Source: JBAXBF01 sp034429745 (GTDB taxonomy: Bacteria > Chloroflexota > Anaerolineae > Anaerolineales > DRKV01). Taken from it: a stretch of 64,000 nt of DNA. The stretch's first letter is position 1; every line of letters begins with the position of its first letter. Shown piece by piece: positions 49,477 to 58,956 of this stretch. The translations under genes were made by a program, and so were the position numbers. The notes beneath the pieces were generated by a model. It saw only the letters and a program-made list of their open reading frames with translations. It did no database searches and was not told the origin of the DNA. The stretch is from assembly GCA_034429745.1 (NCBI GenBank), contig DAOUFY010000043.1:1-64000 (forward strand). The letters are read 5' to 3'.

Positions 49477-50727
49477 TTATAATACTGACACAGCCTGAGC
49501 AAGATTTTGCTTAATTGCTGAAGACATAAATGACCGCCATGCCTCAGCAAACTTAGAAGCTAAATTATACCTTTGTTCTTCTTTTTTGATCAAATACGCC
49601 AGAAAAACAGAAGGATTCTGGCGCTCAGTAAGCAGTAAGTTGTTTTGTCTTTCTTCAACGATAGTTTTGTATTTCGCGATGAGCAAACAGGCGTTATGAG
49701 CATCGTTCAACTCTCCCAGATGATCTTGAATTTGTTTGCATTGGTTGATGATATAGCGAGTTTCTTCTGGGCTTAATACATCGCAGAAAAACTCAAGCGT
49801 GTACCTGAACATTTTGAATGCCCGCCTTAGAGCATGCAATTGTTCAAAAGTGGCTTTCTCAATGATCGGATCAAACGCGCGTACTTCGGCAAATTGCTGA
49901 TAAATGAGGATAGGCAACCATTCTTCAACTCTTATTGGCTTTGGCATTTCCTTAGTTGTACTGTCATCATCATCTTCTTCTTTAAACTCTTCTAAAAATG
50001 CAGAAAAATCTTTTACAAATTCTTGATATTCTTCACTATCTAAATATTCCACTAATGCCTGACGCGCGGCTGCATGTTCTTCTTCCCAAGTTCCAATCAA
50101 AGGAAGATGTTCTTCAGGAGCAATGCCTTCCAGCTCCATTAACTCCTGCTTGGCTCTTTCCATGAAAACATCTAAATCCCGTACTTTCCCCAATGTTTGT
50201 CCTAATATTTTTACTTTTCGTTGAGTACGTTTGAGAATCTTTTTTGAGAAAAATGGTGAAAACAGCCGCATTGCGGCCCGTAGCCGCCGCGTTGCCACTC
50301 GCATATCATGCAGTTCTTCAATATCTTCACCCTTACGAGTGCCATCTTCATGAGCACATATTTGTTTAAAACAAAAACTGAATATTTTTATTCCAGCAAG
50401 CTGCATCTTATCTTTTTTTTCCACTTGAGGGGTTTTTGTTTTCTTGACAACTTTTTTCTGCTCGTTCGTTTCCTGCAGTCTATCCATTTCATCAGCGGTG
50501 TGAGACAGCTGAAAAATGTCCATGCCGCGTTGCATAAATAATTGGCGCCAATAGCGCACGCTGCGTTCGGATAACCCTAATTTATTCGCGATTTGCTTTG
50601 AAGCTAGCCCGGCCTGTAAATCCAACAAGAGTCGGGCGCGTTTTCTTAGCCTTTCACTTTCTGCCTGATTATTTGCGATCGCCTGCAGTAAAGCCTGCTG
50701 TTGCGGCGTCAGACTCAAGCTGTTCAT
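49477..50727 (-). CDS. CHAD-domain protein with N-terminal helix-turn-helix
   Basis: 416 aa. Residues about 20-70 form a helix-turn-helix of the homeodomain/IS630 type (LLLDLQAGLASKQIANKLGLSERSVRYWRQLF). A Lys-rich linker follows. The CHAD domain (about 115-410) has the opening HDMRVATRRLRAAMRLF and later ALRRAFKMFRYTLEFF, with the conserved His and many basic residues. CHAD domains bind polyphosphate, and the ppk gene 22 bp upstream supports that here. A DNA-binding domain joined to a polyphosphate-binding one would be a way to link polyphosphate to gene control; this is inference. Confidence 0.85.
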   Translation of the reverse strand: MNSLSLTPQQQALLQAIANNQAESERLRKRARLLLDLQAGLASKQIANKLGLSERSVRYWRQLFMQRGMDIFQLSHTADEMDRLQETNEQKKVVKKTKTPQVEKKDKMQLAGIKIFSFCFKQICAHEDGTRKGEDIEELHDMRVATRRLRAAMRLFSPFFSKKILKRTQRKVKILGQTLGKVRDLDVFMERAKQELMELEGIAPEEHLPLIGTWEEEHAAARQALVEYLDSEEYQEFVKDFSAFLEEFKEEDDDDSTTKEMPKPIRVEEWLPILIYQQFAEVRAFDPIIEKATFEQLHALRRAFKMFRYTLEFFCDVLSPEETRYIINQCKQIQDHLGELNDAHNACLLIAKYKTIVEERQNNLLLTERQNPSVFLAYLIKKEEQRYNLASKFAEAWRSFMSSAIKQNLAQAVSVL

Positions 50728-50749
50728 TTTTTCTCCTTTTGGGTCTCTT

Positions 50750-52921
50750 TTAACTAATCTGCTGCCTTTGCTTCATGAACCATTCTTGGGCACTAAACCA
50801 TTCTTGCCCCCCTCTTTGTTTGGCGCGTTCATAAGTGCCATCCGCTTTCATTAACCATGCTTTAGCATTGTCTTTTAAGTAGGCAGGGATAATTTCTTCA
50901 CATATTTTTTTAATTAACCGTTCTTCTTCAACCGGGAAAAGCACCTCGACGCGCCGATCTAAGTTGCGCGGCATAAGGTCTGCACTGCCGAGGTAAATTT
51001 TTGTTTCACCGCCATGCGCAAAGTAATAGATGCGGCTATGTTCTAAGAATCTTCCCACAATACTCTTGACAGAAATGTTTTCGCTTATGTTTGGAATGCC
51101 GGGTCTTAAACAACAGGTTCCTCTGACAATCAAATCAACCTTCACACCAGCTTGTGAGGCTTTGTACAGCAAATCAATCATCTCTTGATCAGTGATGGCA
51201 TTCACTTTAAATATCAAATGCCCATTTTGCCCTTTTGCTTGAAAATCAATTTCCTGCAAAATAAGCTCCCTCAACCCTGCGCGCATGTTGATTGGGGCAA
51301 CTAACAATTTGCGGTAATCCTTTTTAGCTGAATAGCCGGAAATGTAATTGAACAAATCGCTTACATCGTCTGCAACATCCTCATCGCAGGTGAACATGCC
51401 AATATCTTCATAAATATGCGCGGTTACAGCGTTGTAATTTCCTGTAGAAAGGTGAATGTAACGATGAATATGCTCTCCTTCGCGGCGTACGACCAAAGCC
51501 ACTTTGCAATGAGTTTTCAAGCCAACCAAACCATAGGTTACATGCACCCCTTCCTGCTCCAAACGCCTAGCCCAGCCAATATTGCTTTCTTCATCAAAGC
51601 GTGCTTTTAATTCCACTAACACACTGACTTGTTTGCGGTTTTCTATCGCTTCTAACAAAGTGTGCACAACCGGTGAGTTCTTCCCAACCCGATAGAGGGT
51701 TTGCTTTATCGCTAAAACATTTGGATCGTGAGCAGCGGATTTAAGGAATAAGATCACCGGATCAAAAGAATCATAAGGATGATGCAGCATGATATCCCCA
51801 TCATGAATTGCCTTAAAGATATCACCCTCAGGTGAGCGCTTTTGAATAATTGGAGGTATCAGCGGCATATAGGGTTTGTCTTTTAAGTCATAACGTTCAA
51901 TGGAAGTCAACTGCATGAGAGAACTTAACCCAAAAGGACCATTGATCACGTAGATATCATTCTTATCCATCTCCAAGTTATAGACTAAGATATCGAGAAT
52001 ATTGGGCGGCATGTTTGGGTTAATACCTAAGAACACCACATTTCCAAAGCGGCGCTGACGCACACTTTGTTCCACTGTCTCCAGCAGATCAATCGCTTCT
52101 AGTTCCTGTATAGTCATATCGGCATTACGAATAATGTAAAACGGATGGGCTTCGATGACCTTCAATCCCGGAAAAAGACGCTCTAAATTAGCCGCAATTA
52201 GCTGCTCCAGCCAAACAAAATAATGGCGGCGTGGAACAGTACCGTCTTTTTTTAAGCTACCGGAGGAGCGTTTTAATGGCACAAAGCGCGGTAATGTATC
52301 CGGCACTTTAACTCGCACAAAACGCTGTTTGCCATCTTCCCCCTGTACTAATACCGCTAAGTTTAGGCTTAAACTAGATATGTGGGGAAATGGATGGCCG
52401 GGGTCAACGGCTAAAGGAGTGAGCACAGGAAAAACAACTTCATTGTAATACTGCTTTGCGTTGGATAACTGCTGCTTGGATAATTCGTTGTAATTCAGGA
52501 TATAAATATCTTTTTCTCTTAACTTAGCTGTTAGCTCATGCAGACAGTTCACTTGCTGAGATAGAATATCCATGCTCGCTTTTCGGATAGCTGCTAACTG
52601 TTCAGGTGGAGTTGCCCCATCAAAAGAAGGTTCAAAAATACCCGCGGCGATCTGTAGTTTTAATCCCCCCACTCTGACCATAAAAAATTCATCCATATTA
52701 GAGCCAACAATCGCTAAAAATTTCACGCGCTCAAGCAAGGGATTGCGTTCATCTTTTGCCTCTTCCAGCACCCTGCGTTGAAATTCCAATAAGCTTAATT
52801 CTCGATTGATATATAGCGAGAGTCGCTTTATTTCTTCTGTAACCTGCGCCGGCGTATCATCCATTTTTTTCTTTGCCTTAGGTCGTTTTTTCAAGCCATC
52901 TGTTAGCAGCATATCCAACAA
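50750..52921 (-). CDS. ppk: Polyphosphate kinase 1
   Basis: 723 aa, typical length. PPK1 makes polyphosphate from ATP by way of a phosphohistidine. Landmarks: the N-domain YINRELSLLEFQRRVLEEA, PLAVDPGHPFPHISSLSLNLAV, HHPYDSFDPV, KQTLYRVGKNSPVV, and THCKVALVVRREG with the His and Lys of the PLD-like active site, followed by YIHLSTGNYN. The C-terminal half has IYLGSADLMPRNLDRRVEVLFPV. It is the first gene of ppk-CHAD-sixA. Confidence 0.96.
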   Translation of the reverse strand: MLDMLLTDGLKKRPKAKKKMDDTPAQVTEEIKRLSLYINRELSLLEFQRRVLEEAKDERNPLLERVKFLAIVGSNMDEFFMVRVGGLKLQIAAGIFEPSFDGATPPEQLAAIRKASMDILSQQVNCLHELTAKLREKDIYILNYNELSKQQLSNAKQYYNEVVFPVLTPLAVDPGHPFPHISSLSLNLAVLVQGEDGKQRFVRVKVPDTLPRFVPLKRSSGSLKKDGTVPRRHYFVWLEQLIAANLERLFPGLKVIEAHPFYIIRNADMTIQELEAIDLLETVEQSVRQRRFGNVVFLGINPNMPPNILDILVYNLEMDKNDIYVINGPFGLSSLMQLTSIERYDLKDKPYMPLIPPIIQKRSPEGDIFKAIHDGDIMLHHPYDSFDPVILFLKSAAHDPNVLAIKQTLYRVGKNSPVVHTLLEAIENRKQVSVLVELKARFDEESNIGWARRLEQEGVHVTYGLVGLKTHCKVALVVRREGEHIHRYIHLSTGNYNAVTAHIYEDIGMFTCDEDVADDVSDLFNYISGYSAKKDYRKLLVAPINMRAGLRELILQEIDFQAKGQNGHLIFKVNAITDQEMIDLLYKASQAGVKVDLIVRGTCCLRPGIPNISENISVKSIVGRFLEHSRIYYFAHGGETKIYLGSADLMPRNLDRRVEVLFPVEEERLIKKICEEIIPAYLKDNAKAWLMKADGTYERAKQRGGQEWFSAQEWFMKQRQQIS

Positions 52922-52985
52922 TACTTTAATACTTGGCTTTGCTTAAATTGCCTGCTGTGAAAATATATATTTATTTTTCTATGAC

Positions 52986-53648
52986 TTATTTCGAATTTTT
53001 TGTTTTCTCTAGTATTGCTTGATAGATAGTTTGCTTAATATTTTCAATATTTCCTTCACCATTTACCTCAACAAGTAAATTTTTTTGCTTATAATATTCG
53101 ATCAATGGTGAAGTCTGTTGATGAAAAGTTTTCAAACGCGCTCGGACTGTTTCCGGCTTATCATCTTCACGCTGAACTAAATATTCTCCATGGCATTTAT
53201 GATAAGGACATTCTTTAAATGGATTGTATTTTTTATGAAAAGGCTGCTGACACTCTGTGCATATTAATCTTCCTGAAAGACGTTCTACAATTTCATCATC
53301 AGACACTCGCAAATAAATTACACAATCAACGGACTTGCCCATTTCATTCAGCAATTGAGTTAACGCTTCAGCTTGCGTCAAAGTCCGCGGAAAACCATCA
53401 AATAAAACACCTTGCTGAACATCCGGCTGTTGCAGGCGCTCGCGAACCATGGCAATCGTTACATCATCTGGCACGAGCTGACCTTTATTCATGTATTCTT
53501 CAGCGAGAAGCCCCAATTTTGTTCGTTCCTTTAAATTATAGCGAAACAAATCACCTGTAGCAATATGTGTTAATTGAAAATTTGCTATTAAAAATTCCGC
53601 CTGCGTTCCTTTTCCAGAACCCGGCGCTCCAAGCAAAATGAGATTCAT
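52986..53648 (-). CDS. adk: Adenylate kinase
   Basis: 220 aa from the ATG at 53648, with GGAGG upstream; five more in-frame codons exist but contain the ribosome site. It interconverts ATP, AMP and ADP. The P-loop is GAPGSGKGTQ, DGFPRTLTQA and RLSGRLICTECQ are the other family marks. The LID is of the long zinc type: CTEC, then CPYHKC, four cysteines, although the second half differs from the usual CDxCGG. The gene stands apart from the ribosomal protein cluster where adk is often found. Confidence 0.95.
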   Translation of the reverse strand: MNLILLGAPGSGKGTQAEFLIANFQLTHIATGDLFRYNLKERTKLGLLAEEYMNKGQLVPDDVTIAMVRERLQQPDVQQGVLFDGFPRTLTQAEALTQLLNEMGKSVDCVIYLRVSDDEIVERLSGRLICTECQQPFHKKYNPFKECPYHKCHGEYLVQREDDKPETVRARLKTFHQQTSPLIEYYKQKNLLVEVNGEGNIENIKQTIYQAILEKTKNSK

Positions 53649-53766
53649 TTGATTATCCTCCATTTGTATTTAGTGATTATAGTTTTATTTTAACATGAGA
53701 GTTCCATTCCGTAAATTGTCCCATGTTGGGTTAATCTTCAACCAATCCACTTTATTAAAAACATAG

Positions 53767-53822
53767 TATAATCATGATAGATTTAACATTGTATTCCAGC
53801 ATCTGAAACCGCAAGGTTTCAG
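53767..53822 (+). promoter_or_regulatory. -10 element and GNRA-loop hairpin in the leader of the DnaJ-like gene
   Basis: TATAAT (53767-53772) would start a leader of about 87 nt. In it lies a perfect 8-bp hairpin CTGAAACC-GCAA-GGTTTCAG (53803-53822) with a GCAA tetraloop. No T-tract follows, so it is not a terminator; it could affect mRNA stability or translation. No CIRCE element is seen. The rest of the gap 53649-53865 is AT-rich. Confidence 0.4.
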
Positions 53823-53865
53823 GATGAAAATCTATTTTTCTTCAAGTCTTCTCTGAGGTTAAGCT

Positions 53866-54813
53866 ATGGAATATAAAGATTATTATAAAATTTTAGGCGT
53901 CAGCAAAAACGCTACAAAAGAAGAGATTTCACAAGCCTTTCGCAAGCTGGCTCGAAAATATCACCCGGATGTAAACCCGGGTGATAAACAAGCTGAAGAA
54001 AAGTTTAAAGAGATCAATGAAGCTCATGAGGTGCTTTCCGATCCGGAAAAGCGCAAGAAATACGACCAATTTGGAAACCAATGGCAGCAATACACCCGCG
54101 GCGGTGGAAGACCAGAGGATTTTGACTGGTCTAAATGGGGCAGTCAGCCGCGCACCCATGTATATACAGTAACTCCTGAGGAATTAGAACAAATGTTTGG
54201 CGGTTTTGGCAACAGCACATTCGGCGGTGGTTTTGGGGGTTTTTCAGATTTTTTCGAAACCCTGTTCGGTGGTTTGCGCACACCCTCTCAAAGCAGCACT
54301 CAAACTCGGACGCGTGCTCGCGATACTGAGCATAATGTCCAAATCACGCTGGAAGAGGCATTTAACGGCACTACCCGCCTGTTGCAATGGGAAGGGGGCA
54401 GGAAAATTGAAGCCAAGATTCCCCCTGGTGTGCGCAGCGGTTCAAAAGTCCGTTTAGCAAAACAAGGTGAGGGAGGGGCAGATTTATACCTTAAAGTTGA
54501 AGTTTTGCCTCACCCTGTTTTTGAACGGGATGGCGATGATCTAAAGGTTACCATTGATGTTGACTTATATACAGCTATTCTCGGCGGTGAGGTTACGGTT
54601 GCTACTATAGATAAACGCGTTAAACTCACTATTCCTCCAGAAACCCAAAATGGCAAGATCTTTCGCTTGAGCGGATTAGGTATGCCTAAACTGCGCTCTC
54701 CTCATCAACGCGGTGATTTATACGCCATGGTTGAAGTGCAATTGCCAACAAACCTCACCACTGAAGAGAAGAAACTGTTTGAAAAGTTGCGAAGCTTAAG
54801 ACATTCTTCGTGA
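53866..54813 (+). CDS. DnaJ-like co-chaperone without zinc domain (CbpA type)
   Basis: 315 aa. The J domain (1-70) has KYHPDVNPGD with the HPD motif that stimulates DnaK. A Gly/Phe-rich stretch (GGFGNSTFGGGFGGFSDFF) follows, then the two C-terminal beta domains (EHNVQITLEEAFNGTTRLL, KIPPGVRSGSKVRL, and so on). The four CxxCxGxG zinc repeats of true DnaJ are missing, so it is of class II (CbpA-like). It runs 47 bp ahead of greA. Confidence 0.92.
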   Translation: MEYKDYYKILGVSKNATKEEISQAFRKLARKYHPDVNPGDKQAEEKFKEINEAHEVLSDPEKRKKYDQFGNQWQQYTRGGGRPEDFDWSKWGSQPRTHVYTVTPEELEQMFGGFGNSTFGGGFGGFSDFFETLFGGLRTPSQSSTQTRTRARDTEHNVQITLEEAFNGTTRLLQWEGGRKIEAKIPPGVRSGSKVRLAKQGEGGADLYLKVEVLPHPVFERDGDDLKVTIDVDLYTAILGGEVTVATIDKRVKLTIPPETQNGKIFRLSGLGMPKLRSPHQRGDLYAMVEVQLPTNLTTEEKKLFEKLRSLRHSS

Positions 54814-54859
54814 GTGTATAATATTTGTCTAATGAAAAAAACCCGAAGGGAAGTATGAG

Positions 54860-55333
54860 ATGAGTGACGTACAGCAACATTATTTAACTCCTGAAGGAAA
54901 ACAAAAACTTATTGAAGAGCTAGAAAGGCTAGAAGGCCCGGAACGGGCTGCTATTTCAAAACGCCTACGTGAAGCCATTCAGATGGGTGATTTATCTGAA
55001 AATGCGGATTACCATAAGGCTAAAGAAGATCAGGGTTTTCTTGAAGGGCGTATTCAGGAAATAAAGCGTATTTTGCAAAATGCTATTATCATCGAACCAA
55101 ATCAAGGTGATCGCGATATTGTGAGTATTGGTGATACAGTAACTCTTCAGGAAGAAGGTGAAGAACCCGAAACCTATCAAATTGTTGGTGCGAAAGAAGC
55201 TGACCCTAAAAATGGTCGCATTTCAAATGAATCGCCCATTGGCAGTGCTGTGCTTGGCAAGCGAGTTGGAGATGTGGTGCAAATTCAAACTCCGGCCGGC
55301 CAATTAAGTCTTAAGATCATCAGCATAAAATAA
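54860..55333 (+). CDS. greA: Transcription elongation factor GreA
   Basis: 157 aa. GreA rescues backtracked RNA polymerase by stimulating transcript cleavage. The N-terminal coiled coil contains YLTPEGKQKLIEELERLE and MGDLSENADYHKAKEDQGFLEGRI, in which the acidic tip residues (D and E of DLSENADY) act in the polymerase channel. The C-terminal FKBP-like domain has SIGDTVTLQEEGEE and ISNESPIGSAVLGKRVGDVVQI. A -10-like TATAAT lies at 54817-54822 after the DnaJ-like gene, so it may also have its own transcript. Confidence 0.96.
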   Translation: MSDVQQHYLTPEGKQKLIEELERLEGPERAAISKRLREAIQMGDLSENADYHKAKEDQGFLEGRIQEIKRILQNAIIIEPNQGDRDIVSIGDTVTLQEEGEEPETYQIVGAKEADPKNGRISNESPIGSAVLGKRVGDVVQIQTPAGQLSLKIISIK

Positions 55334-55469
55334 TATATCAATATACCTATAATGGTGATGGAAAATGAGACTTGAGGTGTTGCAACAGCCAGACGTTGGG
55401 CTTACAAAACTATCCAAACTAAAAGTACTTTTCAAATAATCTAACCAAAGCCAAAATTTCACAGCCCAT

Positions 55470-55512
55470 TAATAAGCAAAACAGCCCGCATTCTCCTAGA
55501 AAGCGGGTTGTT
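55470..55512 (-). terminator. Intrinsic terminator of leuS
   Basis: On the minus strand a 10-bp stem, AACAACCCGC and GCGGGCTGTT with one G-U pair (55512-55480), is followed by TTGCTTATT. It lies 19 bp after the leuS stop. The remainder of 55334-55470 shows nothing. Confidence 0.7.
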
Positions 55513-55530
55513 GAAGTGAACGCTGAATTT

Positions 55531-58299
55531 TTATAAAACGACATTCACCAATTTTCCTGGCACCACAATCACCTTGCGCGGGGCTTTCCCTTGCAAGTAT
55601 TGCTGCACAACGCTGCTGCCTAAAGCTGCAGCTTTAGCACCCTCTTCGTCAATATCAGCACTAACCACAACCCGATCGCGCACTTTGCCATTTACCTGAA
55701 CAACAAGCGTAATTTCCTCATCCGCAGCGGCTTCCTCATCTACTACAGGCCAGGGTTGTTGATGAATGCTGAATGGACCGCCAATAATAGCCCACAATTC
55801 TTCAGTGATATGAGGTGTAAAAGGTGCCATTAACAGCAGGAGTATTCGTACCGCTTCTTCCCAAGCCGGATAGACAGTTTTGGCAGTGGGACGATATTTT
55901 TGCATCACATTCTTTAACTCCATCAATGCTGCCATGCCGGTGTTGAAACTGAAGCTTTCTAAACTGCGTTCAACTCGGCGGATAGTCTGATGCACTTTGC
56001 GCCTTAGAGTCATGATTTCTTTTTCCGTTAATGCAGTGCCATCTACTGTCCCCTCTTCGGTAACGATGCGCCAAACGTCATTTAAGAAACGATAAACTCC
56101 TAAAATACCTTGACTATCCCACGGTCCACCTTTTGCCCAGTCAAAGGCGAACATTAAGTAGCCGCGAATTGTATCAGCACCATATTTTTCAACAAGTTCA
56201 TCCGGGTTAACGACGTTGCCGCGGCTTTTTGACATCCGCTCAATCTCTAGATGATGTCTAAGCTGATTGACATTATTCTTGCCGGGGATAGATGGGATGA
56301 TAATTTCCGCTTCTGGCAACACCTCAACAACCTGTAGCTCCTCGCCGCCAGTATTCACTTGGAGGATATTTTCGGTACGGCGCATGATCTCACCCATTAC
56401 CCCCTCAACATGAGAAGGTGGAGCTTTCCGATCAATAACTTCTACGTAGTTCGCAAATAGTTTCTTTCCTTCCCAATGCCCGCTGGCAATAATATAATCA
56501 CCTTCTCGCTCTTCCCCTAAAATCTGCCCTTGATTTCTAAGTACAATCATAGGTTCGTGGCATATTTCATCCACACTGCGGCCATGCTTTTTCATCACCT
56601 CTTCGGTCTCTTTGAAGACACCTAAATCCCGGATAGCTTTGGTGAAGAAGCGAGTGTAAAGCAAATGCATGGTGGCATGCTCTGCGCCGCCGGTATAAAC
56701 ATCTACCGGCAGCCAATAAGCTCCTTCTTCAGGATCAAATGGAGCTTTATCGTAATGTGGGCTAAGATAACGATATTGATACCAAGAAGAGCACATGAAG
56801 GTATCCATTGTATCAGTCTCTCGCTTTGCCGGCTTTCCTTCAGAATCGGTGGTATTAAGGAAACCTTCATGGAACAAAAGCGGGCTTTGACCAGTTGGCA
56901 TGAACTCAACATCATCCGGCAGTACTACTGGCAAGTCTTCATCGCGGACTGCTTCTATTGTTCCATCTTGTCGGTAAATAATTGGAATAGGAGCACCCCA
57001 ATACCGTTGCCGGCTGATTAGCCAATCACGCAATCGGTAATTAACGGCCTCTCTGCCGATTTTTTCTTTTTCAAGCCAATCAATGACGGCGTTGATGGCA
57101 GGGTTTTTTCTTCCTTTTGCTTCAGTGCTTTTCAAACCATTAAAGGCAGCACTGTTCACCATTACTCCAGGACCATCATAGGCTTCCGTCATGGTGGCTC
57201 CATCAAGCTCTTCCCCTTCCGGCTGTATGACAACTCGAACTTCAATGCCATATTTACGTGCAAACTCAAAGTCGCGTTGATCATGGGCAGGTACAGCCAT
57301 GATAGCTCCGCTCCCGTAAGTAATGAGAACATAATCCGCTACCCAGATAGGAATTCGTTCGCCGTTGACTGGATTGATGGCATACCCTCCACTGAATACA
57401 CCTGTTTTTTCTCGAGTTTCTGCTGTACGTTCTATCTCAGTTGCACGGGCAGCTTGCTCTTTATATGCCATAACTACTTCGCGTTGTTCTTCCGTAGTGA
57501 TTTTTTCCAGCAGAGGATGCTCGGGGGCAAGTACCATAAACGTTGCTCCCCAAAGCGTGTCCGGTCGCGTAGTGAAGATTTCCAACGGGTCGCCTTGTTC
57601 TGTATGAAAAGTAACCCAAGCTCCTTCACTGCGCCCAATCCAATTGGTCTGCATAAGTTTTACTGCTTCTGGCCAATCCAAACGGCTGAAATCCAACAGC
57701 TCATCCGCATACTTCGTAATACGGAAGAACCACTGTTCCATCATCTTCTGAATGACAGGTTGGCCTGTGCGTTCATCTTTGCCATCAATGACCTGTTCAT
57801 TGGCTAAAACAGTTTGCAAGGTTGGCGACCAATTCACCAACGCTTTTCCACGATAAGCCAAGCCATTTTCATAAAATATCTTAAAGAACCATTCTGTCCA
57901 ACGATAATAACTCACATCGCAGGATATTGCTTCACGTTCCCAATCGAACATCGCCCCCATGCTGCGCAGCTGCCGGCGCATGCGCTCTATATTGCTGTAA
58001 GTCCATTTTTTTGGATGAATATTGCGCTGTACAGCTGCATTTTCAGCCGGTAAGCCAAAAGCATCAAAACCCATTGGAAACAATACATTGTAACCCTTCA
58101 TACGCATAAAGCGGGCTCTTGCATCAGATGGCGCCATTGCGAACCAATGCCCCATGTGCAGATCGCCGCTTGGGTAGGGTAGCATGGTTAATGCATAATG
58201 CTTCGGTTTACTCCAATCCACCACCGAGCGGTAAATTTTCTCATCTTCCCACCGTTGCTGCCATTTATGTTCAATTTCACTAGGATTATATGTCGTCAT
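55531..58299 (-). CDS. leuS: Leucyl-tRNA synthetase
   Basis: 922 aa. It charges tRNA-Leu. The HIGH motif is PYPSGDLHMGHW (about 41-52), the KMSKS motif RMSKSRGNVVNP (about 685-696), and the CP1 editing domain lies between, with TTRPDTLWGATFMVLAPEHPL. The C-terminal QVNGKVRDRVVV is the usual LeuRS ending. AAGGAG is five bases before the ATG. A T-box leader precedes the gene, so expression depends on uncharged tRNA-Leu. Confidence 0.97.
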   Translation of the reverse strand: MTTYNPSEIEHKWQQRWEDEKIYRSVVDWSKPKHYALTMLPYPSGDLHMGHWFAMAPSDARARFMRMKGYNVLFPMGFDAFGLPAENAAVQRNIHPKKWTYSNIERMRRQLRSMGAMFDWEREAISCDVSYYRWTEWFFKIFYENGLAYRGKALVNWSPTLQTVLANEQVIDGKDERTGQPVIQKMMEQWFFRITKYADELLDFSRLDWPEAVKLMQTNWIGRSEGAWVTFHTEQGDPLEIFTTRPDTLWGATFMVLAPEHPLLEKITTEEQREVVMAYKEQAARATEIERTAETREKTGVFSGGYAINPVNGERIPIWVADYVLITYGSGAIMAVPAHDQRDFEFARKYGIEVRVVIQPEGEELDGATMTEAYDGPGVMVNSAAFNGLKSTEAKGRKNPAINAVIDWLEKEKIGREAVNYRLRDWLISRQRYWGAPIPIIYRQDGTIEAVRDEDLPVVLPDDVEFMPTGQSPLLFHEGFLNTTDSEGKPAKRETDTMDTFMCSSWYQYRYLSPHYDKAPFDPEEGAYWLPVDVYTGGAEHATMHLLYTRFFTKAIRDLGVFKETEEVMKKHGRSVDEICHEPMIVLRNQGQILGEEREGDYIIASGHWEGKKLFANYVEVIDRKAPPSHVEGVMGEIMRRTENILQVNTGGEELQVVEVLPEAEIIIPSIPGKNNVNQLRHHLEIERMSKSRGNVVNPDELVEKYGADTIRGYLMFAFDWAKGGPWDSQGILGVYRFLNDVWRIVTEEGTVDGTALTEKEIMTLRRKVHQTIRRVERSLESFSFNTGMAALMELKNVMQKYRPTAKTVYPAWEEAVRILLLLMAPFTPHITEELWAIIGGPFSIHQQPWPVVDEEAAADEEITLVVQVNGKVRDRVVVSADIDEEGAKAAALGSSVVQQYLQGKAPRKVIVVPGKLVNVVL

Positions 58300-58324
58300 A
58301 TTTCTCCTTAAAGCTATTTAAAAT

Positions 58325-58565
58325 AAAAAAAACCCTGTCATGCTGGGACGAAGGTTTGCTCCGCGGTACCACCCCGCTTGCTCAAATAATTTGAGCCTCT
58401 CCATTGTGCGCTAACGGGCTACTTCCGTCGTTGACTACTTTTTTTCACCAACGAAGCTTACCTTCACGGTAATAGGCGAGTTCAGCTTATTGTGTACTGC
58501 ACACACCTTATCAGGCTCTCACCCTCCCTGATTCGCTGACAGTTAGCTTACTACTCCTATATGCG
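58325..58565 (-). ncRNA. T-box leader of leuS (specifier CUC, Leu)
   Basis: Read on the minus strand, GGGGTGGTACCGCGG (58376-58362) is the T-box that binds the tRNA end. Upstream, stem I contains GCTGAACTCGCC, in which CTC is the likely specifier codon for leucine. Downstream, a terminator helix AAACC/GGGTTT is followed by eight T residues (about 58345-58325). Uncharged tRNA-Leu would favour the antiterminator. A TTGATA-16-TATAGG promoter is possible just before 58565. Confidence 0.93.
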
Positions 58566-58583
58566 CTTTTCTTTATCTATCAA

Positions 58584-58622
58584 GATGAACTTCCGAGATT
58601 GATATCATTTCGGAAGTTCATC
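58584..58622. terminator. Strong hairpin between the tRNA-Ala pair and the leuS T-box
   Basis: A perfect 13-bp inverted repeat, GATGAACTTCCGA and TCGGAAGTTCATC, with a 13-base loop. It is 20 bp after tRNA-Ala(GGC) on the minus strand and probably ends that transcript, although the T-tract on the minus strand is poor. On the plus strand it is followed by TTTGTTTTTAT. Confidence 0.55.
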
Positions 58623-58641
58623 TTTGTTTTTATATTTTTAG

Positions 58642-58714
58642 TGGACCCAGAGGGATTCGAACCCTCGACCTCCTCAATGCCATTGAGGCGCGCTCCCAAC
58701 TGCGCTATGGGCCC
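58642..58714 (-). tRNA. tRNA-Ala (anticodon GGC)
   Basis: A 73-nt cloverleaf on the minus strand. The acceptor stem GGGCCCA/TGGGTCC contains the G3-U70 pair that identifies alanine tRNA. The anticodon loop ATGGCAT carries GGC. The T-arm has GGTTCGAATCC. Confidence 0.97.
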
Positions 58715-58764
58715 CCATTACTTTTCTCTTGCAGGCATCAATCCTCATCAATCGCACCGTTCAG

Positions 58765-58837
58765 TGGACCTGAGGGGATTCGAACCCCTGACCTCCTCAG
58801 TGCGATTGAGGCGCGCTCCCAACTGCGCTACAGGCCC
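58765..58837 (-). tRNA. tRNA-Ala (anticodon CGC)
   Basis: A 73-nt cloverleaf with acceptor stem GGGCCTG/CAGGTCC, again with G3-U70. The anticodon loop ATCGCAC carries CGC. It closely resembles the GGC isoacceptor 50 bp downstream, so the pair probably arose by duplication. Confidence 0.97.
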
Positions 58838-58894
58838 TTCCTGTTGATTCTTCGGCGCACCCTTGCTGAGAGAGATTGCCCTACAACACGTGCA

Positions 58895-58923
58895 AGTATA
58901 ACATCCTTTTCAAATTTTTTCAA
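58895..58923 (-). promoter_or_regulatory. Promoter of the tRNA-Ala pair
   Basis: On the minus strand TTGAAA (58923-58918), 17 bp, and TATACT (58900-58895), the latter preceded by TGT as an extended -10. It lies about 60 bp before tRNA-Ala(CGC). Confidence 0.7.
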
Positions 58924-58956
58924 TAGCAATTCCTCACCCAATTTTATTCTTTATCT

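Noticed and set aside
58599..58847. Open frame on the plus strand with GFEPSTSS-type sequence
   Set aside because: It is the antisense of the two tRNA-Ala genes; this 'protein' is a well-known false prediction.
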